Below are positions 1 through 11,813 of a stretch of DNA of 64,000 nucleotides, piece after piece. The notes under the pieces are model-generated. The model saw only the letters and a program-made list of their open reading frames with translations, did no database searches and had not been told where the DNA came from. The DNA lies in contig CM035167.1 of NCBI GenBank assembly GCA_020205615.1, forward strand, positions 134,058,568 through 134,122,567, given 5' to 3'. The position numbers were made by a program, and so were the translations under genes. The stretch comes from Panax quinquefolius. Taxonomy: Eukaryota > Streptophyta > Magnoliopsida > Apiales > Araliaceae. Position 1 is the first letter of the stretch; the number at the start of each line of letters is the position of its first letter.

Positions 1-1
1 C

Positions 2-409
2 TTTGTAGGTGGTAATCTCGTTACATGGAGAAGCAAGAAGCAGAATGTTGTTGCACGTTGAAGCGCAGAGGCTGAATTTAGAGGTATGGGACTTGGAATA
101 TGTGAAGTATTGTGGCTGAGACTTCTCTTGAGGGATTTGGGCTATCTGCCTAGGCAACCGATTCGGCTTTATTGTGACAATAAAGCGGCATGTGATATTG
201 CTCATAATCCAGTACAACATGATCTTACAAAACATGTGGAGGTAGACAGATTCTTTATTAAGGAGAAATTGGATGAAAAATTGTCGAGTTGCCTAAAGAT
301 TTGATCCGAAGATCAATTGACTGATATTCTCACCAAAGTTGTTTCAAGTCGAGTGTTCTCAAAGTTTTTGAGCAAGTTGGGCATGTGTGACATCTATGCA
401 CCAACTTGA
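2..409 (+). pseudogene. Ty1/copia polyprotein C-terminus (RNase H), broken
   Basis: This is the end of a copia pol gene that begins before the window. One reading frame from base 2 gives the classic copia RNase H signature: SAEAEFRGM, LYCDNKAA, IAHNPVQHD and TKHVEVDRFFIKEKL, followed by the tail DQLTDILTK and KLGMCDIYAPT. The last stop is at 407-409. Two TGA codons interrupt the frame, at 59-61 (where the family normally has a serine) and at 302-304, so this copy cannot make the full protein. RNase H would remove the RNA strand during reverse transcription. A polypurine tract and an LTR follow directly, as expected at the 3' end of an element. The family assignment is secure; the clade within copia is not determined. 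Confidence 0.93.
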
Positions 410-415
410 GGGGAG
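408..415 (+). other. Polypurine tract of the copia element
   Basis: GAGGGGAG lies directly against the TGTTG that opens the LTR. This is the expected primer site for plus-strand DNA synthesis. It overlaps the pol stop codon, which is common in copia elements. Confidence 0.8.
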
Positions 416-683
416 TGTTGCGATATTGGATTAATAGTCAAAGATTCTCCATTGTAATTCTTCCCTATTATATTATTTCCTGATTTAGAGATATTTCTCT
501 GTTAGGCAAATAACTTAATTATAGGAATAGCTAAATAACTTAATTATAGTAATAACTTGATTGTAGGATGAATAGCTTGATTGTAGGATCTCTACTATCT
601 CTATAAATATGTACATGTAAGGATACAGAGAAAAACTATGAATGAAAATATTCTTCTCTGATTTTCAAGTATTTCCTCCAACG
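416..683 (+). repeat. 3' LTR of the copia element
   Basis: The LTR starts with TGTTGCGATATTGG right after the polypurine tract. The sequence ATAACTTAATTATAG is repeated inside it, and a TATA-like CTATAAATATG lies near 600. The right edge is set at CCTCCAAC (about 680-683), where an inverted match to TGTTG would be expected. That edge is uncertain by several bases because no second LTR is in the window. Confidence 0.75.
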
Positions 684-965
684 CTTTCCTACCCCTCTCC
701 ATTACTGGTATATACCAAACCTCTTCTGGAAGTACACTTGTCCCAAAGTAAACAGTTTGTTTGCTTTAAGGAATATCTAGGCAAGAACAAATTTTGCCCA
801 CGAGAACCCTGAGATCATGAAAAATTAGTACAGATTTGGACAACAGCTCTCAATTTTTTTTAAAGAATATAAAAGGGGAAAGAAAAGCAGAGGATATGCT
901 TGTAAAAAAACTCAGCTGCAGAAATTTCCAAAGCAGCAGCCATATTAACCTCAATGAACTACAAG

Positions 966-998
<33 letters not shown>

Positions 999-2402
999 AT
1001 TTCATAATAAGGATTTCATCCCTGAAATGTAGTTTATTAGTCTGATCGTAAGGCCGGAACCCACGTCACAAATTCACAATCTCAGCAATTTAATCATATG
1101 TACTGATATACATAGATATTATATACATAGGATGGCCTATTGGTCTTTAACAAAACAGGGAGTGAACAAATAAAAAGTAGATAAAGAGAAATAAAAACAG
1201 CCGTGAGCCGTCGTACCTGAGGCGGCGAACCGGGGTTGCGCAATGATGGTGCGGTGCCGGTCCGGTAAGAAAATTTTCGCACACGCGGAGAAATGAGAGG
1301 GAATTGGAGTGACACTCGGTCACCTTGCTGCTCACAAGTCACAACTTGTATTAGGTTTAGATTCTGGGGATTTTTGTCTAAAGCTTAAAGTATTATTAGA
1401 AAAATAAATAAATAAATACCTTCAAATATTACCCTTCTGCTCTATATTCTAAGAAGAAAATCATCATGAACCTCGTATTTTCCAAAGCTTACCGTCAGCA
1501 CCTAATATTAATATATACTCCACTAAGTTATTGATTGATAAAACTAAATAATTGTATATTTTAATAAATTAAATTATTTGAATAAAATAATATTTGAAAT
1601 TAAAAATTGTTTGATAATTAAAATATACGAATATTGACTTTTTAAAAATCAATAATGATATTAAAATTTGAAATGGGAAGAGTACGATATTTATAGAAAC
1701 TCTATAAATTTAAAAAATTTATTATGAGACAATTCTTAATGATTTAAATTTATATCTTTCTCTTTAAGAATAAGTAAAGAAGTAAACAAAATTTTATCAA
1801 ACAATTTTATCTTATTCTTAGAATCAAATATGGAGTTGTTAAGAAGTATTAAGATGTAAACAAATAACACCTAAATCTGTCTAAATTTAGAGATATATTA
1901 TGAATTATAAATTAATTTATTAAATTTTTAAATTTAAAATGAATATATATCCATCCGTTTAAGCTTTAAAAACAAGAAATTTAATAATTAGTTATAATTT
2001 TCAGTTAACTTATAACAATTACAATAATTTGTATTAAAATCTAAAAGGTACTTATTAATTTATACTTTATAAATTGACTAAAGAAAAAAGTAAATATATA
2101 TACATATCTAATTTTAAAACCACTAAAAAAAGTAAATAATAATTTCAAAAAATCTAGTGAGGCGGGCTCCACATAGCTCCTAATGCTCTTTTAATATTCA
2201 TTAATTTTAATTAAAAAATACTCATCAAGATCGTGCTCGACTCGATCAGTGAGCCATGAGACGTAGGGTGGGTTGAATTGCTTGCTCAATTCAATTTTTT
2301 TTTTTTTACTTATATATCTTAGTCCAACCCAATATTTTAGTCAACAAAAAAGCCCAAGTAATCTCAACACATCTAGAGCTAAGAAAGAGGAGCAAGAAAT
2401 TT
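684..2402. other. Gene-poor intergenic DNA
   Basis: I see no convincing gene here. A less AT-rich patch at about 1200-1330 contains an 82-residue minus-strand reading frame (1094-1342) with no recognisable family features; it could be a stray exon but I cannot support that. The rest, especially 1380-2150, is very AT-rich with short A/T homopolymers. Confidence 0.6.
968..996. repeat. (AT)n microsatellite
   Basis: An uninterrupted AT dinucleotide run of about 14 units, likely length-polymorphic. Confidence 0.95.
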
Positions 2403-5400
2403 TGTGACGCCTTTTGCCTAAAAAATAGGTATACATCACCCATCTTGGGTAGATGGGATCATGGTGCAATGTAATTTAAATACTAAACTTACTAATATAA
2501 CGCCATGCAGTACAATACGACATAAAGCGCGTGAGTTTGAATACAAATATTGTCTACTAGATATTATACAAACTCAAAAGGAGTCCTCATTACAATTATT
2601 ATCACACTATTTCACGAATAGTGAGGACTACTAATGCTATCCTCCGGACCATTACTCCGTTCCCCGACTCTCTCGTAAATTATGTTATCATTTCTGCCAG
2701 AAGAGAACAAAAGAAAGAAAGGGTGAGCTCAACATTCCAAATTAGCCCAAAAGAAGAAATATTATGACTAAGATAATGCGAATAACTTATCAATAGCCTT
2801 CAACAAATGTTAAACCGATAAAATATAATAAACATCAAGTTTTAGCTGCTTACAAAAAATGAACAAGCAATCCATTAAAAGAGTCAAGTAGAAAATAAAA
2901 TCTACTATCTTTTATGATTTAAAAGGTTTTCATCATCACCATTAAAATTTTAGACTCAAACTTTAATAAATAATCCACATCATCGAATCACCCCGCATTA
3001 TGGCCAAGGATATTCTTTAAGATATCACGACCACAATTATTCATGCACTACGGGCCAAGAATAGTTGTGTATTCATTAATGGTCATGATCATGCCAACAA
3101 CCTGGCCCATCAATGCACTACTACTAATCGAGGATTTTTACCACATCATTTGTAACATTTTACATGATTACACCGAATAATCCCTCGGTCATAATCATAC
3201 CAAGTCCATCCATGTACGAATGACTTAGTGCTTAGGAATATTACAATCAATTTGGAATAATAACCAACATCAATAAATACGTGAAATCGAGTTCAAGGCG
3301 TTGACAATGAATAAAAAAGAATGGGTAGAATAATCGAAATCGTTTCTGAACCAATTAATCACAAAGTTCAAAAAAATCTAAAGGAATGACATCTCGTGAA
3401 AGCGATATAAGAATCCCAAATGTCGCTTTATAATAATAGAGTAGCGAGAGAAAACTTTTGCTTCGTCATTGATTTTCAATCTGAGATATTCATCCATCGG
3501 TCTGTTACATGTTAAACTACCGCCATCTACCGATTCACATTCGACCATCGATTCATGGCTTTACCATCTGATCACTATTGCCATCCCACCTTTTTTACAA
3601 AACAAGTTCAAGAATTATTTTAAATGAATTATCACATGGTGACTCTAATACTAGGGCGAAAAGAATTCATGAATTCGGTGTGACGTAAATTCAAGAGCCA
3701 CCATGTTATCTAAAAATGTTCAACTAAAGGCAGACTTGAAGATAATTCTACCTGGCTCATTATTATCATATAAAAACCATTCAGTGATAAGGTCTGTACC
3801 AAAATCATCAAGAACTTGAAATCGAAATCAATAATACGTTCGGCCAGATACAAGAAAGATTAATAACCACCCAGAATATCGTTTTATCGTAATTCCTTTG
3901 ACCAAACGTATTCTACTATCAATCAATCAATTTTGTGAGTCACTTTCTTCTGTTAAATTCCAAGAATGATTAATATTCGGATTACGAATAGTGGTTTTCA
4001 ATCAGATAATATCGTTATTTCGCTTGACCTTGTGTCAAAGAATATCGGTTTCATATTAAGCTCAAATACGTGGTACGTCATTAAAAGGATCGACACGTGA
4101 AATTCATTATACTTTGTAAACAATATTTATACTAGGGGCCATGCATAGCATTTTATGATCGAGAAATTTTACGGATTAATAAATGATGGGTTCTTTCTCA
4201 CCTCAAATTCTTCATTAAAATTCATCGAGTAAGAATAAATGGAACTTTAACGAGACAAAGGATTACTAGCTCATGATATATGTTATAATAAATTCCAAAT
4301 GGAATAACAATTCATAAAAGAAATCATCGATCATACGTACATCGATATTTTATCAAGCTCTTAACATCGATCGATATTTATCTCCAATCAAATATTCATC
4401 TTTACAGTACTTAGATATTCAACAATCGAGTCATATTCTTCAACAATTGTTATTAAAGGCCAAATACGGTCGTTTCCCAAATAATTTTACGAATCGGTCA
4501 ATGAGGAAACAAAATTTCCGAGGATTAAAATATTCTATTTGTAATTTTATTTATCCAGAGTATAACATCATTTAAAATAGGTTCAAAATATAAACAAAGT
4601 CATGTAAAATTGAAGAATGGTCAAAACATGGATCTTTATCAAATCCTAAGTATCCGAATAAGATATTTTATCCCAGAATAAAGAAAATTTTCATTTTACT
4701 CGTTGAATAGTCGCGTATTACAATGGTGAATATTGTTCGTATTCGTTAATAGTCTAGAATATGTGAATAACAACTCAAACTTGAATAGAAATTCCACAAA
4801 AAAAAAAACGATCTTGGCGCTAATGAATAATCCCCAAAAGGTTCAAATTTGATAAATACATAATGATCATGATCGATAATATAGAGAGAAAAGAAAAGAA
4901 TATCTTCTTATTTGGATGAAATAAAAAAGTGTCATTCTCCCTCAATTCTAGAATTTTCCGCAAAATCAAATATCTAATTTTTGAATCAGGATATTCTATA
5001 AGCTCAATTGTGGACATATACTCAACTTATATATACCTCTTAACATATCCAAAATTACAACGATCCAGCGTATTATCTCGGATAAAGTCTTCATTAATAA
5101 CCACATAAATAAATCCATCATTTATATTCATATAAAATAAATATTTCCTTAATGAATCAATAATTAATTATTCTTGAAATAATATTTAATGCCTTGATTA
5201 GGTAAAACAATGATAATATAAAATACCAATCGCTGACGATTATTGAATCGATAAAATAAAATATTGAGCGATAACTCACTGTAATAATTATTGAGTAGTG
5301 CCTTGCCACGTAAGGATCAATAATTCAACAATCTTTGCAATCTCTGGTGAAATCACCCGCAGCGTATTCTCAAATATTTAATATCGTCTTATAACCACCC

Positions 5401-6972
5401 AAACTTGTCGTTTTTCCTCATGATATTCGAAATTCCAGAGCAAAATAGGTATTTTATAACCCACTTGTTTTATTTTGAAATATTGGGAAATTTAACAACT
5501 TAACTATCCACATTAATCAAATCAACCCCTGACAGAATGATCGAGAAGAATATTTCCGCTGATATAAAGAAGTTTAACCATTTGGGTATAATAAAGAATG
5601 GAATAAGATGTCGCGGTGCTTACGCATAGGCGGAATAACCGCAAAGCAGGATGTTCAACAGAATAATAAAGATCGGATCGGTGTAAAACACACAGATAGG
5701 ATATTCAGCGAGAATGATAAAGCCGGAACCGGTCAAATTGTAAAACCACATGCAGGATGTTCAGAGAATAATAAAAAAGCGGAATTGGATGTAAAACCAC
5801 AGATAGGATGTTCAAATGGAATAATAGAAGAATGTCACCAAGTATAGGAATTAAGCGTGCGTATCTGAGTTATTCAACAGAATAATAAGCAATGGAATAA
5901 CATAAGGATTTCACAGTATATAGGGTATCTGGCGTGTATGAGGTTATGTATAGGGTATGCCACTTTCACGGGTTATTCCAGAATAATAATGAATGGAATA
6001 ATGAAGTTCTCTTCATGAATAAGAAAGAATAACACACTAACAGGTACAACAAATAAATATTCCCTACCTTGAAGAAGAATAATGAATATTGGCAAAAGTG
6101 AAGTAGCGGAATACTTTAATTTCTCTATATAGTTTCTCTCTACAGAGTTTAATTGAATTCTAGATTTCACCAAGTTTGATGAAGAAAATAATAAAGGAAT
6201 GAGCTTCTATTTATAGGAAAATAGAATGCATAGTAATTAATCCATGAGCAAGTAATTAATCCAATGTGGGTCAGATTGATTTACTTTAATCGACGGTCCA
6301 TATTTAAAGAAAAATCTTTTAAATAAAATATAATATATTCTATTTATATAAAAACATTTTACTATGCAAACACTATGCAACACTATACAAAAACTTTATA
6401 AAAACTAACACAACTATGCATAATAAAATATAATATATTTTATTTATAAAATAACTTTAATAAAGTATTACATTTTATATAAAAGATGTTTACGTTTTAT
6501 TACGTTAATAATATGAATAAAACAAAAGCGTCATTATCATTATAATAATTTATATTATTAATAAATGATAATAGAATCAAACTTGAGTGACTTCTCACAT
6601 AAGCATCGATAATCAATCTGAGTGTCTTCTTATATGCAACCACCGTATTCTTTGTACTTTTACTACCTAGGAGTAGTTCAACAAAGATCAACCAGTAAAA
6701 CTTATAGATTATTTCAATAAAATATTTTTTTGTCTTTTTCTCGATAAAAATAATTACATTGTGGGGTCCACCAATGATTGGTAGTTATGCGAATATTCCC
6801 TGCTAAACCGAATATTCCCCAGACCAATCGAATATAATATAACCACTTGCATACTTTGCAAAATTTATAAATATTACCCTAACTATAACATTATATCAAA
6901 TTATTCCATAATATTCAAAAATAATATTTATAGAAAATTCATCTTTATTTATAAAAAGTTGAGGGTCTTACA
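2403..6972 (-). repeat. 3' LTR of element A, expanded
   Basis: Read on the minus strand it starts TGTAAGACCC at 6972, directly after the polypurine tract, and ends GGCGTCACA at 2403. About 2403-3235 and 5530-6972 align with the 5' LTR. Between them lies about 2.1-2.3 kb that the 5' LTR lacks. A TATA box (minus-strand CCTATAAATAGAAGC) is at about 6203-6217. Confidence 0.88.
3240..5530 (-). repeat. Extra segment inside the 3' LTR of element A, partly type 3-like
   Basis: This segment is absent from the 5' LTR, although a short stretch at about 3597-3621 still matches it. Parts of 4860-5520 resemble the type 3 LTR at 59306-62117 in the same orientation: shared phrases include ATTATTGAGTAGTGCCTT, the CGATAATATAGAGAGAAAA stretch and the ATCCACATTAATCAAATCAA tail. 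It may be a diverged LTR inserted here, or a gene-conversion or recombination patch. No clean ends or target duplication are visible. No gene is seen. Confidence 0.55.
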
Positions 6973-6985
6973 ACCTCCCCTTCTT
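6973..6985 (-). other. Polypurine tract of element A
   Basis: On the minus strand this reads AAGAAGGGGAGGT and ends exactly at the TGTAAGACC of the 3' LTR. The same tract is found before the 3' LTR of element E. Confidence 0.85.
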
Positions 6986-6999
6986 ATGAAATTTTGCCC

Positions 7000-7400
7000 T
7001 CGAAATTAGGGTGCATTACACGGTATGTCGAAGAGGTAAGGATACCTTGATTTCATTTGATTCTAACTCCCAAGTCATCTCCTCAACATCGTGGTTCCTC
7101 CACAAAACTTTGACGTGAGGTATAACCTTGGGCGTAGAATATGTTCCTTCTTATCCAAAATTTGAGCAGGGAACCTCTTCATATGTCAAATCTTCCGCTA
7201 TTTAATTCGATTCTAACTTCAATAATATGGTTCGGGTCTTTCACATATTTACGTAACATGGATATGTGAAAAGCGTTATGAACACGAGGACATATTTGGC
7301 GGTAAAAAGCGAGTCTATAGGCCTGAGTTCCTACTCGATCGAGGATTAAAATGGACCAGATGAATCGAGGATTAAGTTTTCCTCTCTTTCCAAATCTTGT
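7000..7400 (-). pseudogene. pol C-terminal tail with chromodomain remnant (element A)
   Basis: The minus-strand sequence matches, at DNA level, the C-terminal tail in element E (47640-47900) and element G (54497-54731): a conserved tryptophan-rich stretch (VLWRNH, TWELESE), then RYP and the terminal NFEGKIS-like end. In chromoviruses this region targets integration to modified histones. Several indels break the frame, so no protein can be made from it as it stands. The position, after integrase and just before the polypurine tract, supports the call. Confidence 0.75.
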
Positions 7401-8290
7401 AACTCCTTTCCATGAAAGCGACTCTTAACAACACATGATCTCTATATCAAATTCCACGTCCTTTCGATGAAGATCGGCCATAACTCTTTTGTCGATTTTG
7501 TGAGGTTTTTATACGTTGTCGGATCGTTTGAATCTTTTCCATAGTCATACGTACCAACTCCGGTCCCAACAACGTTGCTTCACCCACCTCATCCCAAAGA
7601 TCTTTGGAGAAGCGACACTTTCTTCCATACAACGCTTGAATGGAGCCATGCCAATACTTGCTTGATAAGCTTTGTTGTTGTAGGAAAACTCCACCAATGG
7701 TAAGAACTTGTCCCAACTCCCTTGAAATCAAGGACACAGAGTCTTAATAGATCTTGAGAGTTTGAATAGTCCTCTCCATTGTCCGTCTGGTTTGAGGATG
7801 ATATGCCGAAAGCTAAATCGTAAGTCTGTGCCCATAGCTTTTTGCAAACTAACCCAAAATCGTGAAGTGAATCTTGGGTCTCGATCCGGAAACTATGGAT
7901 CTGGCATACCATGCGATCTTACAATCTCGTTTATATACATCTGACGCAAGGCGTTCAAGTGTATAAGTTTCTCGTGTCGGTAAGAAATGACTTGAGACTT
8001 GGTCAATCTATCAACAATGACCCAAATCGCATCAATGCCTTGAGAAACCTTAGGAAGGCCCAGAATGAAATCCATGGTAATGTGCTCTCACTTCCATTAC
8101 GGAATTTCAAGTGGTTCTGATGGACCTTTTGGTACTTGATGCTCGCTTTAACTTGTTGACAAGTTAGACACCTTGAGATAAGCAATGCTATCTCTCTTCT
8201 TATTGCTCCACCAAAATGTATGGCGAATATCATGATACATTTTGGTACTCTCGAGATGGATTGCAAATGGTGTGTTGTGCGCCTCCATCA
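7401..8290 (-). pseudogene. Integrase of element A, frameshifted
   Basis: Read on the minus strand, pieces of integrase appear in several frames. The H2C2 zinc-binding end carries ISRCLTCQQVKA (about 8130-8200). The catalytic core has MDFILGLPKV and DAIWVIVDRLTKS (about 7990-8075), which includes the first catalytic aspartate. The C-terminal part has ALYGRKCRF and ELVRMTMEKIQTIRQR (about 7500-7660). Integrase would insert the DNA copy into a chromosome. Frame changes fall near 7590, 7740, 7900 and 8075. The second catalytic aspartate (DSRFTS-type motif) lies in a garbled region near 7860. Confidence 0.85.
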
Positions 8291-9110
8291 TGATATTATA
8301 CTTTAAATCGAGGTCGTTAGGAACACAAAGTGCAGAGTTGACTCGAAGTATTCCTTCTTCATCGATTCTTGCTTCGGCGTAACACCCTCTTGCACTTTCT
8401 TCCTCATACGCATCGGCTCGGTCCGTAGCAGAAGCGACTTTAACTTTATCGATTAAAGTCGGTTCTACTTCGTATATTCGCTATCATCACATCGTCCCCT
8501 GAGTCTTTAACTCTATCTCCATCCTTTGCAAGTCACACAAAATGGGCCTTTGTGTTGACAATAACGCACTTCAGACTTGCATACGATCTTCTACTCAATG
8601 CGTCGGCTACCACGTTCGCTTTTTCGAGGATGGTATGGAATAATCATAATCTTTCAGCAGTTCAAGCCAACGTCGTTGTCGCGTGTTGAGTTCCTTTTGA
8701 GTGAAGAAATATTTGAGGCTTTTATGATCCAGTAAAGATCTCCACTTTCTCCCCATCTAGTAATGCCTCCAAATTTTAAGTGCGAAGACAACATTTGCTG
8801 ACTCCGGATCATGAGTAGGATAATTCCTCTCATATTCTTTGAGTTGTCGCGAGGCATAAAGCTATAACTTTTCCATGTTGCATAAGAACACATCCCAACC
8901 CTTTGCTCGAAGCATCACTTTGTAGATGACAAATCCCTCCGAGGCGGATGGTATTGTCGAGCAGTCTTTGAAATAAGTCTCCTCTTGAGTTCTTGAAAAC
9001 TCTTCTCACATTCTTCGCTCCACCAGAATTTTGTATCTTTTCGAGTCGGTGAGTCGATGGAGTAGCGATTCGAGAAAATCCTTCCACGAATCTCCGATAA
9101 TAACCCAATT
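8291..9110 (-). pseudogene. RNase H of element A, frameshifted
   Basis: On the minus strand the segment opens with GYYRRFVEGFSRIAT, the junction between the RT thumb and RNase H, followed by [20 protein letters not shown], the RNase H core with its catalytic aspartate. Further on, the sequence encoding the end of RNase H and the linker to integrase is recognisable at DNA level against 50547-50930. At least three frameshifts break it. The domain removes genomic RNA during reverse transcription. Confidence 0.82.
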
Positions 9111-9900
9111 AACCAAGAAAGCTACGTACTTGATCATTTGATTTAGGTTGTTCCCGACTTTGAATAGCTTCGATCTTTCTTTGGGTCAGACGGATATTCC
9201 ATGACTTGATAAGAGGCGTGCCCAAGGAATGCTACTTCTTGAGCCGAATTCGCATTTCTTCAACTTGGCATAAAGCTTATATTCACGAAGCTTTTGGAGT
9301 GTCGACCTCAAGTGTTGCTTCATGATCTTCACGGCTTTTGGAATAAATAAGGATGTCATCAATAAAAGCGACCACAAAGTGATCTAAATATTCCTTGAAT
9401 ACTCGGTTCATCATTTCCATGAAGGCGGCGAGGAGCATTAGTCGATCAAAGGACATGACTAGGAATTCATAATGCCGTCTACTAGAGTTACGAAAGCCGT
9501 CTTTGGAATGTCGGTGGTTCTAATCTTCAATTGGTGATATCCTAAGCGAAGATCGATCTTTGAAAAGAATTTGGCTCCTTGCTGGTGGTCAAACAGGTCA
9601 TCAATACGTGGCAATGGATACCTATTTTTGATGGTGAAATGATTGACTCCCGATAATCAATACAAAGTCGCATACTCCCATCTTTCTTTCTTCACGAATA
9701 GAGCAGGAGCACCCCGAGGAGAAGTACTGGGGACGAATAAAGCCGATGTCTAACAATTCCTGCGGTTGGGTCTTTAACTCACGAAGTTCAATATGAGCCA
9801 TTCGATATGGGGCTTTGGAAATAGGTTTTTTGTACGGGTTCAAGGTCGATACAAAATTCAATTTCACGCACGGGGTAGGCTAGGGAAGTTCTTGGGAATC
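9111..9900 (-). pseudogene. Reverse transcriptase of element A, frameshifted
   Basis: The minus strand encodes the N-terminal fingers of RT at about 9622-9867, with [29 protein letters not shown] and then KMGVCDF. The active-site block is at about 9300-9380: the DNA reads through an FIDDI-type motif (the YXDD box), but in a different frame from the following KLREYKLYAKLKKCEF. Reverse transcriptase would copy element RNA into DNA. Indels separate these pieces, so the domain is not translatable in one frame. Confidence 0.85.
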
Positions 9901-10420
9901 GTCGGAAATTTATTAATAATAGAAATATCGCTCAAAAGCTGGCGTATTTTTTGTTTAAATCGTGACATGAGCTAAGAAAGCTTGACATCCATTTTTCAAT
10001 AAGCGAATAGTTTTATGGCTTGAGATAGTAGTGATTGATTTTAATGGTTTGGTCGTTTGAATTCGCATAATAGGTTGATTAGGAATATGAAAGCTAACAA
10101 CCTTACGAAAACAATCAATTTTTGCATGATAAGTAGTTAACCAATCAATCCCTAGAATCACGTCAAATGCAAGTATTTTTAATGAAATAAGATCGACGGG
10201 TAATGTGAGGTGCCGATTTGAACCAAACAAGACTTATAAGCGAGTGGATGTAATGAAGGTTTCTCAGCGGAGTTTCCACGAGATAAAGTCAAAGTCTAAT
10301 TTCTCTCGAAGTCAAATTTAATCGATGAGCCCAAGTAGGAGAAATAAAAGAATGGGTAGAAGCCAGTATCAAATAAAGTGTAGACTTCATTAGAGTTTAT
10401 GATAAGCTTACCCGTGATGA
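9901..10420 (-). pseudogene. Aspartic protease region of element A
   Basis: Minus-strand reading frames give LFDTGFYPF near 10380 (the DTG/DSG catalytic triad, in a family where DTGATHSF is usual) and VDLISLKILAFDVILGIDWL at 10110-10210, the conserved second half of gypsy proteases. The protease cuts the polyprotein. It is split between two frames near 10290. It lies between the zinc knuckle and RT, as expected. Confidence 0.85.
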
Positions 10421-11631
10421 CCTCATTCGGGTTCCTTGCTCTCTGGGAGGTCACAACAAACGCGCTCTCCCCTGCATTCTCTGGGTTTGACTTTTCGGGG
10501 ATGGCCTTTGGTGCCTCCATCCTAGTTGAATTTGTCTTGATGGCACAAAATCGAGCTAAGTGACCTTCTCTTCCACAATTATAACATGCTTTGGATGGCA
10601 CGGCATGATTCGGATGATGTGTCCCTCTTCTCGCATTTGAAGCATATGATGAGGTGGTCTTTCTCCTTCCTTAACAACTTGGTCTTTGGTCTTGGCGTCT
10701 TTCCATCATTGTTGAATCTCCGTTTCTTGAAATGTCCATTCTTATTGTTTTGGCCTTGATTACCACCGAAGTGGTTACCATATATCGCGGCACATTGATT
10801 CCCTCACGCTTGTTGTCACCGCTTGATGACTACTCTCCGGTTGGTATTATAACTTGCATTTGCTCTCTCTTTTAGTTGCGTTGACTCGTTATCGCGCTCC
10901 ACTAAGCGAGCCCTATTTACAACATCGAATACAAAACACGGTTTATGAGAAATAAGATGTTGGCGTATCTCGGAGACTTCAAACCTCTTAAAAACATTGG
11001 CGCCATTCTCTCTTCATTATCCACCAGTGGGGACGAAACCGTGATAACTCGCAAATTTTGCCTCGTATTGCGACACGGTCGTATTGTTTTGTTCAACTTG
11101 ATAAACTCCACCTCCTTCCGTATGGCGAATACTTTCGGGAAAGTATTTGTCGTTGAGCGACTCTGGAACTTCTCCCAAGATATCTTGATTACAACGAGGT
11201 TGAGTCGTTTCTACCGATTCCACCGGTGATGTCTGCCTCTCCGCTATGAACATAAAAGTCGGTGAAGGAACCTTTTGCTCCTCGGAGCATCCCGAGACAT
11301 CAAATATCTTGGTAATCGGCTTTATCCATGCTTCCGCGAAGTGGTTTTGGCTCTCCATTAAACTCCGGTGGTCCCGGCTCCTTGAATTGTTTAGCGGTGT
11401 GCTTGAGAGTTTTCGTGTTTCCACCTACGTTTTGGATGAGTCGCTCTACTTTCTTTATTGCATAAATTGCATAAAGCCTCTCGAACATTTGATCATTCAT
11501 CATTTGGTCGGTGTTGTTGTTTTGCGTGAGGATTATCGCCTTCACGATGCACATTATCACGATTATTGATATGTGGTGAATCGGCGATCGCTTTGTGCTC
11601 CATTCTTATTCTCAACATTCTCGGATGTCAT
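10421..11631 (-). pseudogene. gag of element A with CCHC zinc knuckle
   Basis: Gag forms the virus-like particle and binds the element RNA. The likely start is the ATG at 11631-11629 on the minus strand, just after the leader, giving MTSENVENKNG. Recognisable blocks are TAKQFKEPGPPEFNGEPKP (about 11340-11400), WIKPITKIFDVSGCSEEQKV (about 11260-11330), and the knuckle CYNCGREGHLARFC (about 10548-10590), which has the C-X2-C-X4-H-X4-C spacing. There are frameshifts near 11300, 11100, 10900 and 10600. The first half matches the gag DNA of element D (39363 onward). Confidence 0.85.
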
Positions 11632-11795
11632 TTTGGATCGCCACAAAACAAAAGGTTAATTGACATGTAACAAATTATCTTTATATTACAATGAGCCAAT
11701 AAAATAGCACATAAACTTAGGTAGGTCATACTAGCGAAAGGTATTCCCGTCTCTCCCTCCTAGTACTTTTCTCACATCTTAGCGAGGATCATATC

Positions 11796-11811
11796 CCTAA
11801 GCTCGATACCT
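11796..11811 (-). other. Primer binding site of element A
   Basis: The minus strand reads AGGTATCGAGCTTAGG right after the 5' LTR. It resembles the TGGTATCAGAGC site primed by initiator methionine tRNA, but with CAGAG shown as CGAG. The same variant appears in elements D and I. Confidence 0.65.
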
Positions 11812-11813
11812 GT

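Noticed and set aside
1094..1342. 82-residue minus-strand frame as a gene
   Set aside because: No recognisable domain, no clear gene structure, and a low-complexity tail.
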